From JAAUUJ01 sp964392245 (GTDB lineage Bacteria > Cyanobacteriota > Cyanobacteriia > Thermostichales > Thermostichaceae): a stretch of DNA of 64,000 bases. A program made the position numbers and the translations under genes. This document shows positions 19,133-27,079 of the stretch, one piece after another. The notes under the pieces were generated by a model. The model did not search any database and was not told the DNA's origin. It was given only the letters and a program-made list of their open reading frames with translations. Position 1 is the stretch's first letter, and every line of letters starts with the position of its first letter. The DNA is taken from the NCBI GenBank assembly GCA_964392245.1, contig CAYMOX010000016.1, forward strand, positions 1-64,000, written 5' to 3'.

Positions 19133-20563
19133 ATGAAATCTCCCCAGAGTTTTCGGTTGGTTCAAGTGTGGGAAATTCTGATGGTAAGTACTGGAATCGT
19201 GGTGCTTTTGGTTCGAAGACTGGGGCTGGGGGTGATCCAACCTCAAAGTTTTTCCCATTGGTGGCGTGCAAGTTATGGTGGGGGTCTGGGCGATTCCATC
19301 GATCCTGCCGCAGGTCTCTACGCGCCGGATCCACCGTTATTTCAGGCCCTCAATCGTCTCCTATTTTTGCTCCCCCTTGAGAGATTAGGACTATCGGAGC
19401 TGGGACAGATGCAGTTGTTGATGCTTGTGGGGGGAGGGCTCACCCTGCTCTGGTGTTGGGGTCGCGGCAACCTCTGGAGTGCAGGTTTGTGGGGCTTCAG
19501 TCCTTGGGTCACCACCTGGATTGTGGAACCCAATGGGGAACTGCTGAGTGGATTGTTGCTTCTCTGGGGGAGTGTAACCGCTTTACCTGGACGGTTTATC
19601 TGGTTAGGGCTTGCCTGTGGATTAAGTTCAAGATCCTGGCCCCTGGCATTATTGCTGGCATTGCTGTGGACCAGCCAAACCTGGCCGCGATTTCGGTTTT
19701 TGGGGTTATATGTTGTGCTGGGATCCATTGTTCTGGTTTTAATCTGGCTGGGGGCTCCCCCCTGGTTGGGGATACCGGACTGGGAGGGAGCATCACTGCC
19801 CTTCTGGACTTCCCTGATCACCGCTTTAACTCCGCTCTTGCTTCCTTTTGGACTGACTCTGGTGCGTTTGGGCTGGCCCTGGACGCAAAGACACCATGCA
19901 CTGGTGGCTCTCGCTACAGTTACCTACATGGGTATTCCCTTGATCGGGTTGCGACTTCAGCAACCTCAGGACTTGTGGATCCAGAACATCCCCCAGTGGG
20001 GTCTCGTGACTCTCCCCTTAATCTGCTATGTGGCAGGAGGGGTACTGGAGGAACTGCCGGTAGGCTGGCGACGGGGGTTAGGCAACCTGTTGTTAGTGAG
20101 TTCCCTGGCCCTATCATTCCAGACCTTGGGATTTATACCCAAGCAAGATCTGTTCTCCTCACCCAGTCGGGCTGCAGTCGCATGGCTGCAATCCCACCGT
20201 GAACAAATCTCGACGCCGATCATTGTAGAAAGTGCTGTGATTGCCTACAGAAGTGAGTTTGCAACCGAACAATTATTGTCTTCCACTGCGGCAAAGAAGC
20301 TATATGGAACCCTGCTCCCGGATTTTGTGGAATGGATTGTGATTGATCAAACTGAAGCCATGGCCTGGCATCGTTCTCCCCTGTTGCAAACCCATCCTGA
20401 CTTTTGGCGAACCGATTATGTGCAGGGCTGGCAGTTGATGTTTTCCAATCAACAGATCGTGCCTCCAGCAGAAGACTACGAACTGCAGGTTCCGCACACC
20501 AGTTCCCTGACGTCAGCCGGTCGGCTTCCAATTGTAAGAATTTGGAGGCGAGTGGATCCATAA
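19133..20563 (+). CDS. Multi-spanning membrane protein, glycosyltransferase-like
   Basis: This protein of about 476 residues has some eight to ten hydrophobic segments followed by a soluble C-terminal region of about 130 residues. The extracytoplasmic part just after the first helix (GGGLGDSIDPAAGLYAPDPP, then LFQALNRLLFLLP) and the overall layout resemble GT-C/ArnT-like membrane glycosyltransferases, which use lipid-linked sugars. No catalytic residue can be fixed, so the assignment is an inference. The frame is open from 18977, but the first 50 residues are charged, lack family character and overlap the upstream gene. ATG 19133 (MKSPQSFRLVQVW) or 19181 is more likely. It ends 14 bases before the end of the convergent oxygenase gene. 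Confidence 0.6.
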   Translation: MKSPQSFRLVQVWEILMVSTGIVVLLVRRLGLGVIQPQSFSHWWRASYGGGLGDSIDPAAGLYAPDPPLFQALNRLLFLLPLERLGLSELGQMQLLMLVGGGLTLLWCWGRGNLWSAGLWGFSPWVTTWIVEPNGELLSGLLLLWGSVTALPGRFIWLGLACGLSSRSWPLALLLALLWTSQTWPRFRFLGLYVVLGSIVLVLIWLGAPPWLGIPDWEGASLPFWTSLITALTPLLLPFGLTLVRLGWPWTQRHHALVALATVTYMGIPLIGLRLQQPQDLWIQNIPQWGLVTLPLICYVAGGVLEELPVGWRRGLGNLLLVSSLALSFQTLGFIPKQDLFSSPSRAAVAWLQSHREQISTPIIVESAVIAYRSEFATEQLLSSTAAKKLYGTLLPDFVEWIVIDQTEAMAWHRSPLLQTHPDFWRTDYVQGWQLMFSNQQIVPPAEDYELQVPHTSSLTSAGRLPIVRIWRRVDP

Positions 20564-20577
20564 ACTGATCAACTCGC

Positions 20578-21294
20578 TCACCAGTACAAAACCCAGGTGT
20601 CGTTGCGCAGGAAGGCATGTCCTTGCAGGGTAATTCGCTGATCGCCTGGCTGCAAGTTAACTCCAGGAGCGGCTTGATGCAGGATCTTTCCCGAATGGAT
20701 GTAGAGATATCCTAGCTGGTAGGGGAGAAACTGCTTATGGTTTTCCAGGTAAGAAAGTTTTTCCTCCCGTGAGAGCGTATTGACTCTCTGGCGAGGCAGA
20801 TCCCACCAATTCAGGCCACCCCCATACTGGGGTAACGCCGTGACAATTGTGAAAGTCAAGATCCCTGCGATTTCCTCCCCAGGTGTGGCAAATCCCACCA
20901 GCTCATGTTGAAGATCGTAATGGATCGAAGCGATAGGTTTTTCAAATAATTTAGATGCGAGATAGATATGAAAACCTGGGAGGGCCAGTTGGGGATCATA
21001 CTCAACCGCTGTAGCAAGTTTAGGGGAGAAATAAGTCGCCAATTTCTCATAGATCCAGGAAAATGTCTCCCACAAGTAGGGGTTTAACCGGACTGCCGCT
21101 TGAAAATATTTTTCTGGAGTTTGGGCAGCATCTAAATAACTGGCAGCCCCGAGTGTATAGTAGGGTTCTGTGGGATGACGCTGGATCCATTGGGGCTTTA
21201 GAGAATAGACTGCTGCGCAAATCTCCTCACATTCATGCAAAGAAAAAAAAGGAGTGGCCTGAATTCGTTCTATGGAATTGCTGATCATGACCAT
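20578..21294 (-). CDS. Putative 2-oxoglutarate/Fe(II)-dependent oxygenase
   Basis: This 238-residue protein shows the residue pattern of the double-stranded beta-helix oxygenases: HxD at H125/D127 (SIHYDLQHE), a distal His206 (KILHQAAP) and Arg220 (QRITLQGHA) for the 2-oxoglutarate carboxylate. The N-terminal 100 residues are of unknown kind. The substrate is unknown. The frame is open to 21318, but ATG 21294 is the best start. It forms TAATG with the stop of the upstream oxygenase gene, and a TAAGG lies five bases before it, so the two genes are translationally coupled. The call rests on motif spacing only. Confidence 0.65.
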   Translation of the reverse strand: MVMISNSIERIQATPFFSLHECEEICAAVYSLKPQWIQRHPTEPYYTLGAASYLDAAQTPEKYFQAAVRLNPYLWETFSWIYEKLATYFSPKLATAVEYDPQLALPGFHIYLASKLFEKPIASIHYDLQHELVGFATPGEEIAGILTFTIVTALPQYGGGLNWWDLPRQRVNTLSREEKLSYLENHKQFLPYQLGYLYIHSGKILHQAAPGVNLQPGDQRITLQGHAFLRNDTWVLYW

Positions 21295-22301
21295 TATTGC
21301 CTTACTTGTCTTAGCCAACCATTAATTGTAAAGCGGCTGTTCATAAACTCACGGGAAGGACATTGAATTGGAAGAACTTCATGGATAAAATAACTGGGGA
21401 AAAAGACAATGCTATTGTGGTATGGCTCAATAGTCACTGAGCGACCGCCTTTCACTGGAGAGCCCAGAAAACTTTGGGTATCATAGATCTTGAGAGCTCC
21501 TCCTGTGAATGCTTTAGGTTGACGGTGAAAATAGTAGACATAGGTAAGGATACGGCTGGCAACTGAAGGAGGACCATCATCAGTATGTGCTTTATAAAAG
21601 TCACCGTCGTTGTGAGAGGTGATTTCTGCTTCAATCTCATCGATAAGAAATGTAGGAATCGATAGCTGCTGAGTTACTTCATCAAAAACTTGGTGAATCG
21701 CGCTTACAATTAAGGATTTAACGTCAGAAGAAGGAGTAGAATACTTTGACCTACGATGATAAGTTGCTTCTGTGGTGGACTCTTTAACCAGTGCCGTAGG
21801 AATAAATGCTGGCTGATTACTATTGATAAAGTCAAGCAACTGTTGTACCTGTTCAGATGAAAGAAAATTCTTGATTTGAATCCAGTTTGCCTTAGAGACA
21901 GGTAACGCAGGCACCAGTCCCGCCTTTTCAGGATCAAATCCCTCTGGAAAGGTAGTTTCCGATGTAAAAAATGCTCCTTTTAGAGTAGCCAAATCAAGAC
22001 GCGTTCCTGTGAGATCAGCTCTGGTCAGATTAGACTGACTGAAATCTGCTCCTACAAGATCAGCTTGATGTAAGACTGCTCCTGCTAGATTACTGTAATT
22101 CAGCTTGGCAATCCGCAGATTAGCTTGAGTAAGGTTAGCAGAGCTGAGATCTGCGTATGAAAGGATTGCTCGCTTAAAGTTGGCTTGGTGGAGGCTACTC
22201 TCTGCCAAGCTCATATGCTCTAGTTCAATCCCCTCAGCTTGAAGGTTAGGGAAAGAACGGCATCCCTGATAATAACTTTCCAGAAGTTCAGAAGTTTGCA
22301 T
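21294..22301 (-). CDS. Pentapeptide-repeat / 2OG-Fe(II) oxygenase fusion protein
   Basis: Of 335 residues, about 30-110 are pentapeptide repeats of the A(D/N)Lxx type (ADLSSANLTQANLRIAKLNY), forming a right-handed quadrilateral helix. Residues 135-335 are a prolyl-4-hydroxylase-like 2-oxoglutarate/Fe(II) oxygenase domain. Metal ligands are H239 and D241 (AHTDDG) and H307 (FIHEVLP), and R323 (SRFTINGW) binds 2-oxoglutarate. The repeat domain probably serves for protein binding; the target is unknown. The ATG at 22301 is used because the open frame upstream begins only with TTG. It is coupled through TAATG to a second oxygenase gene downstream, so the two may act on the same substrate. Confidence 0.8.
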   Translation of the reverse strand: MQTSELLESYYQGCRSFPNLQAEGIELEHMSLAESSLHQANFKRAILSYADLSSANLTQANLRIAKLNYSNLAGAVLHQADLVGADFSQSNLTRADLTGTRLDLATLKGAFFTSETTFPEGFDPEKAGLVPALPVSKANWIQIKNFLSSEQVQQLLDFINSNQPAFIPTALVKESTTEATYHRRSKYSTPSSDVKSLIVSAIHQVFDEVTQQLSIPTFLIDEIEAEITSHNDGDFYKAHTDDGPPSVASRILTYVYYFHRQPKAFTGGALKIYDTQSFLGSPVKGGRSVTIEPYHNSIVFFPSYFIHEVLPIQCPSREFMNSRFTINGWLRQVRQ

Positions 22302-22372
22302 GCAAAACAACTAACAGCGGCAATAGTAATCTAGCAAGAAAAGCGATTCTTAGCGTCATCTAATGGTTGTGG

Positions 22373-22636
22373 CTATGTCTGATCCCGATTAATTTCTTCG
22401 ATTAACCAGGGATCGACGGGCTGCCCATCACGGCGGGAGAGGAGAATGCGAATGTGCATGACTGCAACCTCCTCAGGATCGGCCATTTCTTCCACAAATT
22501 GAATTTCATACTCATTGGGATCCTGCAGGTGTTCCCGCAGCCAAGACTCCACCTTCGGGATCGCGAAGAAAGACTGCCCCTGTTGGAAGAGGCGATTGAT
22601 TTCCACCTTAATGGCATAGGGATTTAAGCGGGCCAT
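22373..22636 (-). CDS. Conserved hypothetical protein, 87 residues
   Basis: I do not recognise this small acidic soluble protein. It starts at ATG 22636 with AAGGAG nine bases upstream. It lies 26 bases downstream of the secreted LolA-like protein on the same strand and is probably in the same transcript. The sequence has mixed helix and strand character with no cysteine pairs or known motif. The good ribosome binding site and normal codon use make it a likely real gene. Confidence 0.65.
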   Translation of the reverse strand: MARLNPYAIKVEINRLFQQGQSFFAIPKVESWLREHLQDPNEYEIQFVEEMADPEEVAVMHIRILLSRRDGQPVDPWLIEEINRDQT

Positions 22637-22662
22637 CGAGCTTTCTCCTTAATCAGGACAGG

Positions 22663-23844
22663 TCAGTTGCCGAAAAGTTTCACTGCAGGGGGACGCTGTT
22701 CAAAAACATCACGGGGATTCGCCTGTGGAGATTGATCCAGGGGTTGGAGTGGGGCAATGGGCGAGCCTGTATCAAATTGAAAGAGATAGAGCGGCAAACT
22801 GTCCCCCCCCAGACCCAGACTGGCCAGCGTATCAAATTGGGTTAAGGCATTGCGAGTGGCCGGACGGGTGAGATTAAATGCAGAGATCCGGTCTCCCAGT
22901 AGGGTCTCTCCTCCCTCCGCCTGCAGATCCAGGGTAAACACTTCATTCCCTTCTGCATTGGGTCCCAATGCCTGGACATCGCCTGCTCTAATGGGATTGT
23001 CTTCAGCCGCGATCACCTGAGGTGGGCTGTCCACCGGAGGACGGGAAGATTGAAACTGGAGCGCAACTCCATCGGGGAGAACCTGATAGTCCTGGTAATC
23101 ATGCTGAATGCTGAGGGAACCGCGAAAGGTGCGGCGGGATAAGCCATCCAGTGTCCAGAATCCATACCCGACGTTGATGCGAGCGGAACTGGGTAACCAG
23201 TACTGATCAACTTCGGCAAAGGTAAGCAATACATACGCCTGTCCCCAAACACCCGAAAGAAAGAGCAGGGCTTGTCTGGGTAACAATGTCTCCTGATCCA
23301 GCCACAGTTCCCGGATCTGGCCATCCCGACGCGGTTCCAGGAAGAGATGAAACACCTCTCTGTCTCCCAGCCTTTCCTGCTGCACATCGGTAACCTGATA
23401 CTGACTGAGGGGGGTGGTCAGATTAAAGCCAACTTCAGTCAGCAATGCCTCCGGTTGGGTGACATAGACCGAGTAAAGCTCAAGAATGTCAGACTGGTTG
23501 ACAATTTTCAGCTCTTCAGAGTCCAGGAGGCGGATGCGATCCCCCTGATTGATCCAGGCCTGCCAGCTACCGTCGCGACGGCGCAGAACATCTAAAGTTG
23601 CCAAAAATTCCTGCGAACCAGAGACACGCACCTGCTGACGAAATTGCAGATTGGGTAATTCAGGTAACTGCTGCAGAACCACAAGATACTGAGTCAGAAG
23701 TTGGGTTCCATCCTCTTGACCGACGATGGGAGGGGCTGGGGAAGGGGGCTGCACCTGAGCCCGGGTCGCGTCGCCACTAACCCAGGGAGGGATCAGGAGC
23801 GCTATGGCGAGAAACAACCGTCGAGCCTGCCAGGCTGCTGACAT
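22663..23844 (-). CDS. Secreted protein, LolA-like lipoprotein-carrier fold suspected
   Basis: This 393-residue protein begins with an N-terminal signal peptide (hydrophobic residues 10-23, cleavage near ATRAQ) and a proline-rich linker. The following region reads like the outer-membrane-lipoprotein-sorting superfamily: a repeated beta structure with questions of residue-level match (ATLDVLRRRDGSWQAWINQG, ELYSVYVTQPEALL, REVFHLFLEP, IRELWLDQETLLPRQ). The C-terminal 100 residues are rich in proline and polar residues and may be disordered. The function is unknown; a periplasmic lipid or protein carrier is the best guess. The 64-residue protein gene lies 35 bases upstream in the same direction. 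Confidence 0.6.
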   Translation of the reverse strand: MSAAWQARRLFLAIALLIPPWVSGDATRAQVQPPSPAPPIVGQEDGTQLLTQYLVVLQQLPELPNLQFRQQVRVSGSQEFLATLDVLRRRDGSWQAWINQGDRIRLLDSEELKIVNQSDILELYSVYVTQPEALLTEVGFNLTTPLSQYQVTDVQQERLGDREVFHLFLEPRRDGQIRELWLDQETLLPRQALLFLSGVWGQAYVLLTFAEVDQYWLPSSARINVGYGFWTLDGLSRRTFRGSLSIQHDYQDYQVLPDGVALQFQSSRPPVDSPPQVIAAEDNPIRAGDVQALGPNAEGNEVFTLDLQAEGGETLLGDRISAFNLTRPATRNALTQFDTLASLGLGGDSLPLYLFQFDTGSPIAPLQPLDQSPQANPRDVFEQRPPAVKLFGN

Positions 23845-23879
23845 GGATACCTCATACAGAACGGGAAGGGCAGAAACGG

Positions 23880-24074
23880 CTACTCAATACTGATGTTCTG
23901 GGGACCTTTGGAGGAAGTAGAGGCTGGGGTCTCCTTCCTGTGGACCCCCTGTTGTTCAAGCCAACCTTTGATCGGATCCTGGTTGAGATCCACGTTGAGA
24001 ATGCCAGCGACAAAGCCAGCCGCGAATGGAATAGGATTTTGGAAGAATTCTGAGAGCAGTGAATTAGAACCCAT
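23880..24074 (-). CDS. Small conserved cyanobacterial protein
   Basis: This 64-residue protein has a core NPIPFAAGFVAGILNVDL followed by a DPIKGWLEQQG stretch. I recall similar short proteins in many cyanobacteria, with a hydrophobic helix near residues 13-28 that might associate with membranes. The function is unknown. The C-terminal 20 residues are polar and probably flexible. It starts at ATG 24074 and lies upstream of the secreted LolA-like protein, probably as first gene of that minus-strand operon. Confidence 0.6.
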   Translation of the reverse strand: MGSNSLLSEFFQNPIPFAAGFVAGILNVDLNQDPIKGWLEQQGVHRKETPASTSSKGPQNISIE

Positions 24075-24213
24075 GACCTGATAGCAACGCTTACGCTTTA
24101 CTTTGTAGCAAATCTTGGCTCGGGTCCCAAGTTTGGTTTTCTCTCCTGCGAGTCTCTGTCCAGGGGGCAGAAAAGCACAGTACTCTGGTTATCACACGAA
24201 TTGCTTTTGCCAC

Positions 24214-25983
24214 ATGCCTGACATGAGTGAACCCCAGTCTGCTCCACTGTCCGTGGGTACCCCAATTCACTGGTGGTCTCATGTCCATCCCCAACCCTAC
24301 TCTGCCTCGTATTTTCGTCCGCTCGGGATCAGTGCTCTGGAGGGGATGACCCCCTGGCAGGATCAACTGCTAGCTCTAGATCGAAGCTGGGGCTATCTGC
24401 TGGCCTTGCATCCACCGACGGGGGTCTGTCAGCTGGTCAATCCCCATCTAGCCTTGGAGTTAAGGGGAACAACAGCCCTGACGGCCAATCAAGAGGGGTT
24501 GTGGCTGGCACGGGATAAGCGTATTTATTGCATTCCTCCGATAGAAGTTGACAAGGCTCAGGATCTGGAAGCCTACTACCGCTTTACTTCTCCCTATGGT
24601 TTGGAGGGGCTAGTCCTGGGGGATGTGGGTCTGTTTGCCACCTGTTTTCAGCGGGAGAAGATTCTCCTGTTTGATCCTGAGAGTGGTGCGCTGATCCAGG
24701 AGTTTCAGGCTCCCGGGGTGGGGCGGGAACAACTGACCTATCAGCATGGATATTTATGGGTCAGTGATCGGGTTGAGGAAACCCTCTACGTCCTGGATCC
24801 AGACTCAGGCAGAGAGCTGGGTAGGATTCTCACCCCTTTTCCATCTCCGACGGGACTGAGTTTCTGGCAGGATCAGCTATGGGTTGCTTATGCCACCGAT
24901 GAGTCCTATATCCACGACAATCCGAATGCTCCTGATCCGTTATCGGTAGCGATCCGGAATAAGACTTTTATTGCACCTCTGCGCCTTAAGCCCATGGGGT
25001 CTACCCCCGGGGATGAGGAGGATGGGGATGCCCCCCCTGCTGTTGCGGCTGCCTGTCCGATTCTTTTTTATCCCCAGGTGCGAGGTCCGCGGGCGACTTA
25101 TACACTATCCAATGGTGTGCGGGTGGAATTTACCTATCTGGAGGAGCTGGCCCTGGAGGAAGACTGGTCTGTCCCCCAGCTGGAATGGAGTATTGCATTG
25201 CCCTGCACCAGTCCCCGCCAGATCTTGCATGAGGTTGTTCCGATCGGAGTCCCCTTTCGGTTGGAACACCAGCAGGGTCAACAGGTGGCCCATTTTTCAC
25301 TCGGGGAGATCCACAGTGGCGAAGCGCGGCTGTTTGGCTGGAGGGCCATTCTCGATCTCTACAGCATCAAGTACCTGGTGGATCCGGAGGATGTGGAAGA
25401 TCTGCCTTTACCCCAGGATCTGCAGGACCGCTATCTGATGGATGATGACAACCTGGCCATGGATAGTCCGATAGTTCAGGATGCGGCACGGGAAGCGATT
25501 GGGACTGAAACCAATCTGTTGCGGAAAATGGCTCGGATTCGGGAGTTTGTCTATGATCATCTCTCCTATCGGGTCACCCCTCGAATTGAATCGCCGGATG
25601 TGGTGTTGCGACGGGGAGAAGGCTCCTGCGGAGAATACGTGGGACTGATCCTGGCCTTAGCGAGGTTGAATGGGATCGCCTGCCGGACGGTGGGGCGGTA
25701 CAAGTGCCCTCCTTATCCGGAGTACAGGCAGGTGCCCCTCTTTCCTGAATACAACCATGTCTGGATCGAGTTTTATCTGCCCGGTTGGGGGTGGGTGCCC
25801 ATGGAGTCCAATCCCGATGATCTGGGGGATCGGCCCTACCCTTCGCGGTTTTTTATGGGGCTGCCCTGGACGCACATCGAAATTGCTAAGGGGATCCCCT
25901 TTGAGGCCTGTAATGCGGCACCCCTTACCATCGGACAGCTCGCAGTCAATCACGTACAATTTCGGATTCTGGAGGAACTTTAG
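24214..25983 (+). CDS. Transglutaminase-like protein with N-terminal propeller-like region
   Basis: This protein of about 589 residues ends in a transglutaminase-like cysteine peptidase fold. The nucleophile is in GEGSCGEYVGLILALARL, the histidine in YNHVWIEFYLPGWGWV, and the third member in MESNPDD. The first half (about 30-280) contains repeated strands of the kind GLWLARDKRIYCI and GYLWVSDRVEETLYVLDPDSG, typical of a beta-propeller. Such proteins may cleave or cross-link peptide bonds; the substrate is unknown. No signal peptide is seen. The frame is open upstream to 24115, but the family-like part begins later; ATG 24214 or 24223 is likely, neither with a clear ribosome binding site. Its end overlaps convergent lipA by 38 bases. 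Confidence 0.8.
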   Translation: MPDMSEPQSAPLSVGTPIHWWSHVHPQPYSASYFRPLGISALEGMTPWQDQLLALDRSWGYLLALHPPTGVCQLVNPHLALELRGTTALTANQEGLWLARDKRIYCIPPIEVDKAQDLEAYYRFTSPYGLEGLVLGDVGLFATCFQREKILLFDPESGALIQEFQAPGVGREQLTYQHGYLWVSDRVEETLYVLDPDSGRELGRILTPFPSPTGLSFWQDQLWVAYATDESYIHDNPNAPDPLSVAIRNKTFIAPLRLKPMGSTPGDEEDGDAPPAVAAACPILFYPQVRGPRATYTLSNGVRVEFTYLEELALEEDWSVPQLEWSIALPCTSPRQILHEVVPIGVPFRLEHQQGQQVAHFSLGEIHSGEARLFGWRAILDLYSIKYLVDPEDVEDLPLPQDLQDRYLMDDDNLAMDSPIVQDAAREAIGTETNLLRKMARIREFVYDHLSYRVTPRIESPDVVLRRGEGSCGEYVGLILALARLNGIACRTVGRYKCPPYPEYRQVPLFPEYNHVWIEFYLPGWGWVPMESNPDDLGDRPYPSRFFMGLPWTHIEIAKGIPFEACNAAPLTIGQLAVNHVQFRILEEL

Positions 25984-26875
25984 GGGCGATGCGCATTAAC
26001 TCCTGCACCGCTTCGGCGTGATAGGAACTGCGAGTCAGGGGAGAGGCAACCACCTGAGCAAACCCCATAGCTTCCCCTTGCTGACGGAGGTGATCAAATT
26101 CGACGGGGGTGACATAGCGTTGCACCTGCAGGTGGTGAGGGCTGGGCTGTAAATACTGACCCACGGTGATGATGTCACAGTGAACCCGGCGCAGATCCCC
26201 CATGACCTCTAGAACTTCCTCCAGACTCTCCCCCAGGCCCAGCATGATGCCAGATTTGGTATAGATGCTTGGATTGAGATCATGCACCCGTTGCAGGAGT
26301 TCCAGAGAGCGCTCATAACGAGCCTGAGGACGAACACGTCGGTAGAGACGGGGAACTGTTTCGATATTGTGGTTAAGGACAGTGGGAACAGCTGCCACGA
26401 TGGTCTGTAGAGCGTCCCAGTTCCCACACAGATCTGGGATCAGAACTTCAATCGTGGTCAGGGGCATGCGGGCGCGGCTGGATCGGATACAGGCCACAAA
26501 CTGGCTGGCCCCCCCATCTGGCAGATCATCCCGGTTCACAGACGTGATCACAGCATGGCGAAGATGGAGCCGCTCAATCGCCTCGGCCACTCGCTCCGGT
26601 TCGGTGGGATCAAGGGGCAAGGTTTGCTTGTTGAAGTCAATATCGCAGTAGGGACAGGCTCGCGTGCAGGCGGGACCCATGATCAGAAAGGTGGCGGTGC
26701 GGTTGGCGAAGCATTCCCCCAAATTGGGGCAGGAGGCTTCCTCACAAACAGTGTTGAGGTGAAGATCCCGCAGCAACTCTTTCACCTCTCCCACATTGAC
26801 CCCTTGAGGAGCCTTCACCCGCAGCCAAGGGGGCTTGCCGGAGGGTTGAGAGGATTGAGGGGGGTGAGTGAGCAT
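25946..26875 (-). CDS. lipA: Lipoyl synthase
   Basis: This 309-residue radical-SAM enzyme inserts two sulfurs into protein-bound octanoyl groups to make lipoyl cofactor for pyruvate dehydrogenase and glycine cleavage. The auxiliary cluster cysteines C44, C49 and C55 (CEEASCPNLGEC) and the radical-SAM triad C70, C74, C77 (CTRACPYC) are all present, as is the C-terminal RSSYHA serine ligand. It starts at ATG 26875. Its 3' end overlaps the end of the transglutaminase-like gene on the other strand by 38 bases. Cyanobacteria often have two LipA paralogues; which one this is cannot be said. Confidence 0.95.
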   Translation of the reverse strand: MLTHPPQSSQPSGKPPWLRVKAPQGVNVGEVKELLRDLHLNTVCEEASCPNLGECFANRTATFLIMGPACTRACPYCDIDFNKQTLPLDPTEPERVAEAIERLHLRHAVITSVNRDDLPDGGASQFVACIRSSRARMPLTTIEVLIPDLCGNWDALQTIVAAVPTVLNHNIETVPRLYRRVRPQARYERSLELLQRVHDLNPSIYTKSGIMLGLGESLEEVLEVMGDLRRVHCDIITVGQYLQPSPHHLQVQRYVTPVEFDHLRQQGEAMGFAQVVASPLTRSSYHAEAVQELMRIAPKVPPESEIVRD

Positions 26876-27079
26876 AGAGATCCAAAACGCAAGCTTTGTT
26901 CATTCTCGCTCATTTCCTGAGGAGGATTCCTAACCCCTTGTATACAGCGTCTCCCGACCTGGTGAACCACAGTTAACCCATTAATTGTGCACTTCGGGAT
27001 CCAGAAGTCGCATCGTAAGGGACTGGAAAATGCTGTATGGGTCTAAAGTAGAGGCAGTTGATGGCTGGCGGACGCTGTG

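Noticed and set aside
18666..19334. 222-codon minus-strand frame opposite the secreted-protein and membrane-protein genes
   Set aside because: No ribosome binding site or family character. The plus-strand reading has a signal peptide, good start and operon context.
24115..24213. Extended N-terminus for the transglutaminase-like protein
   Set aside because: The extra 33 codons run through the divergent promoter region, are rich in cysteine and proline, and have no ribosome binding site.
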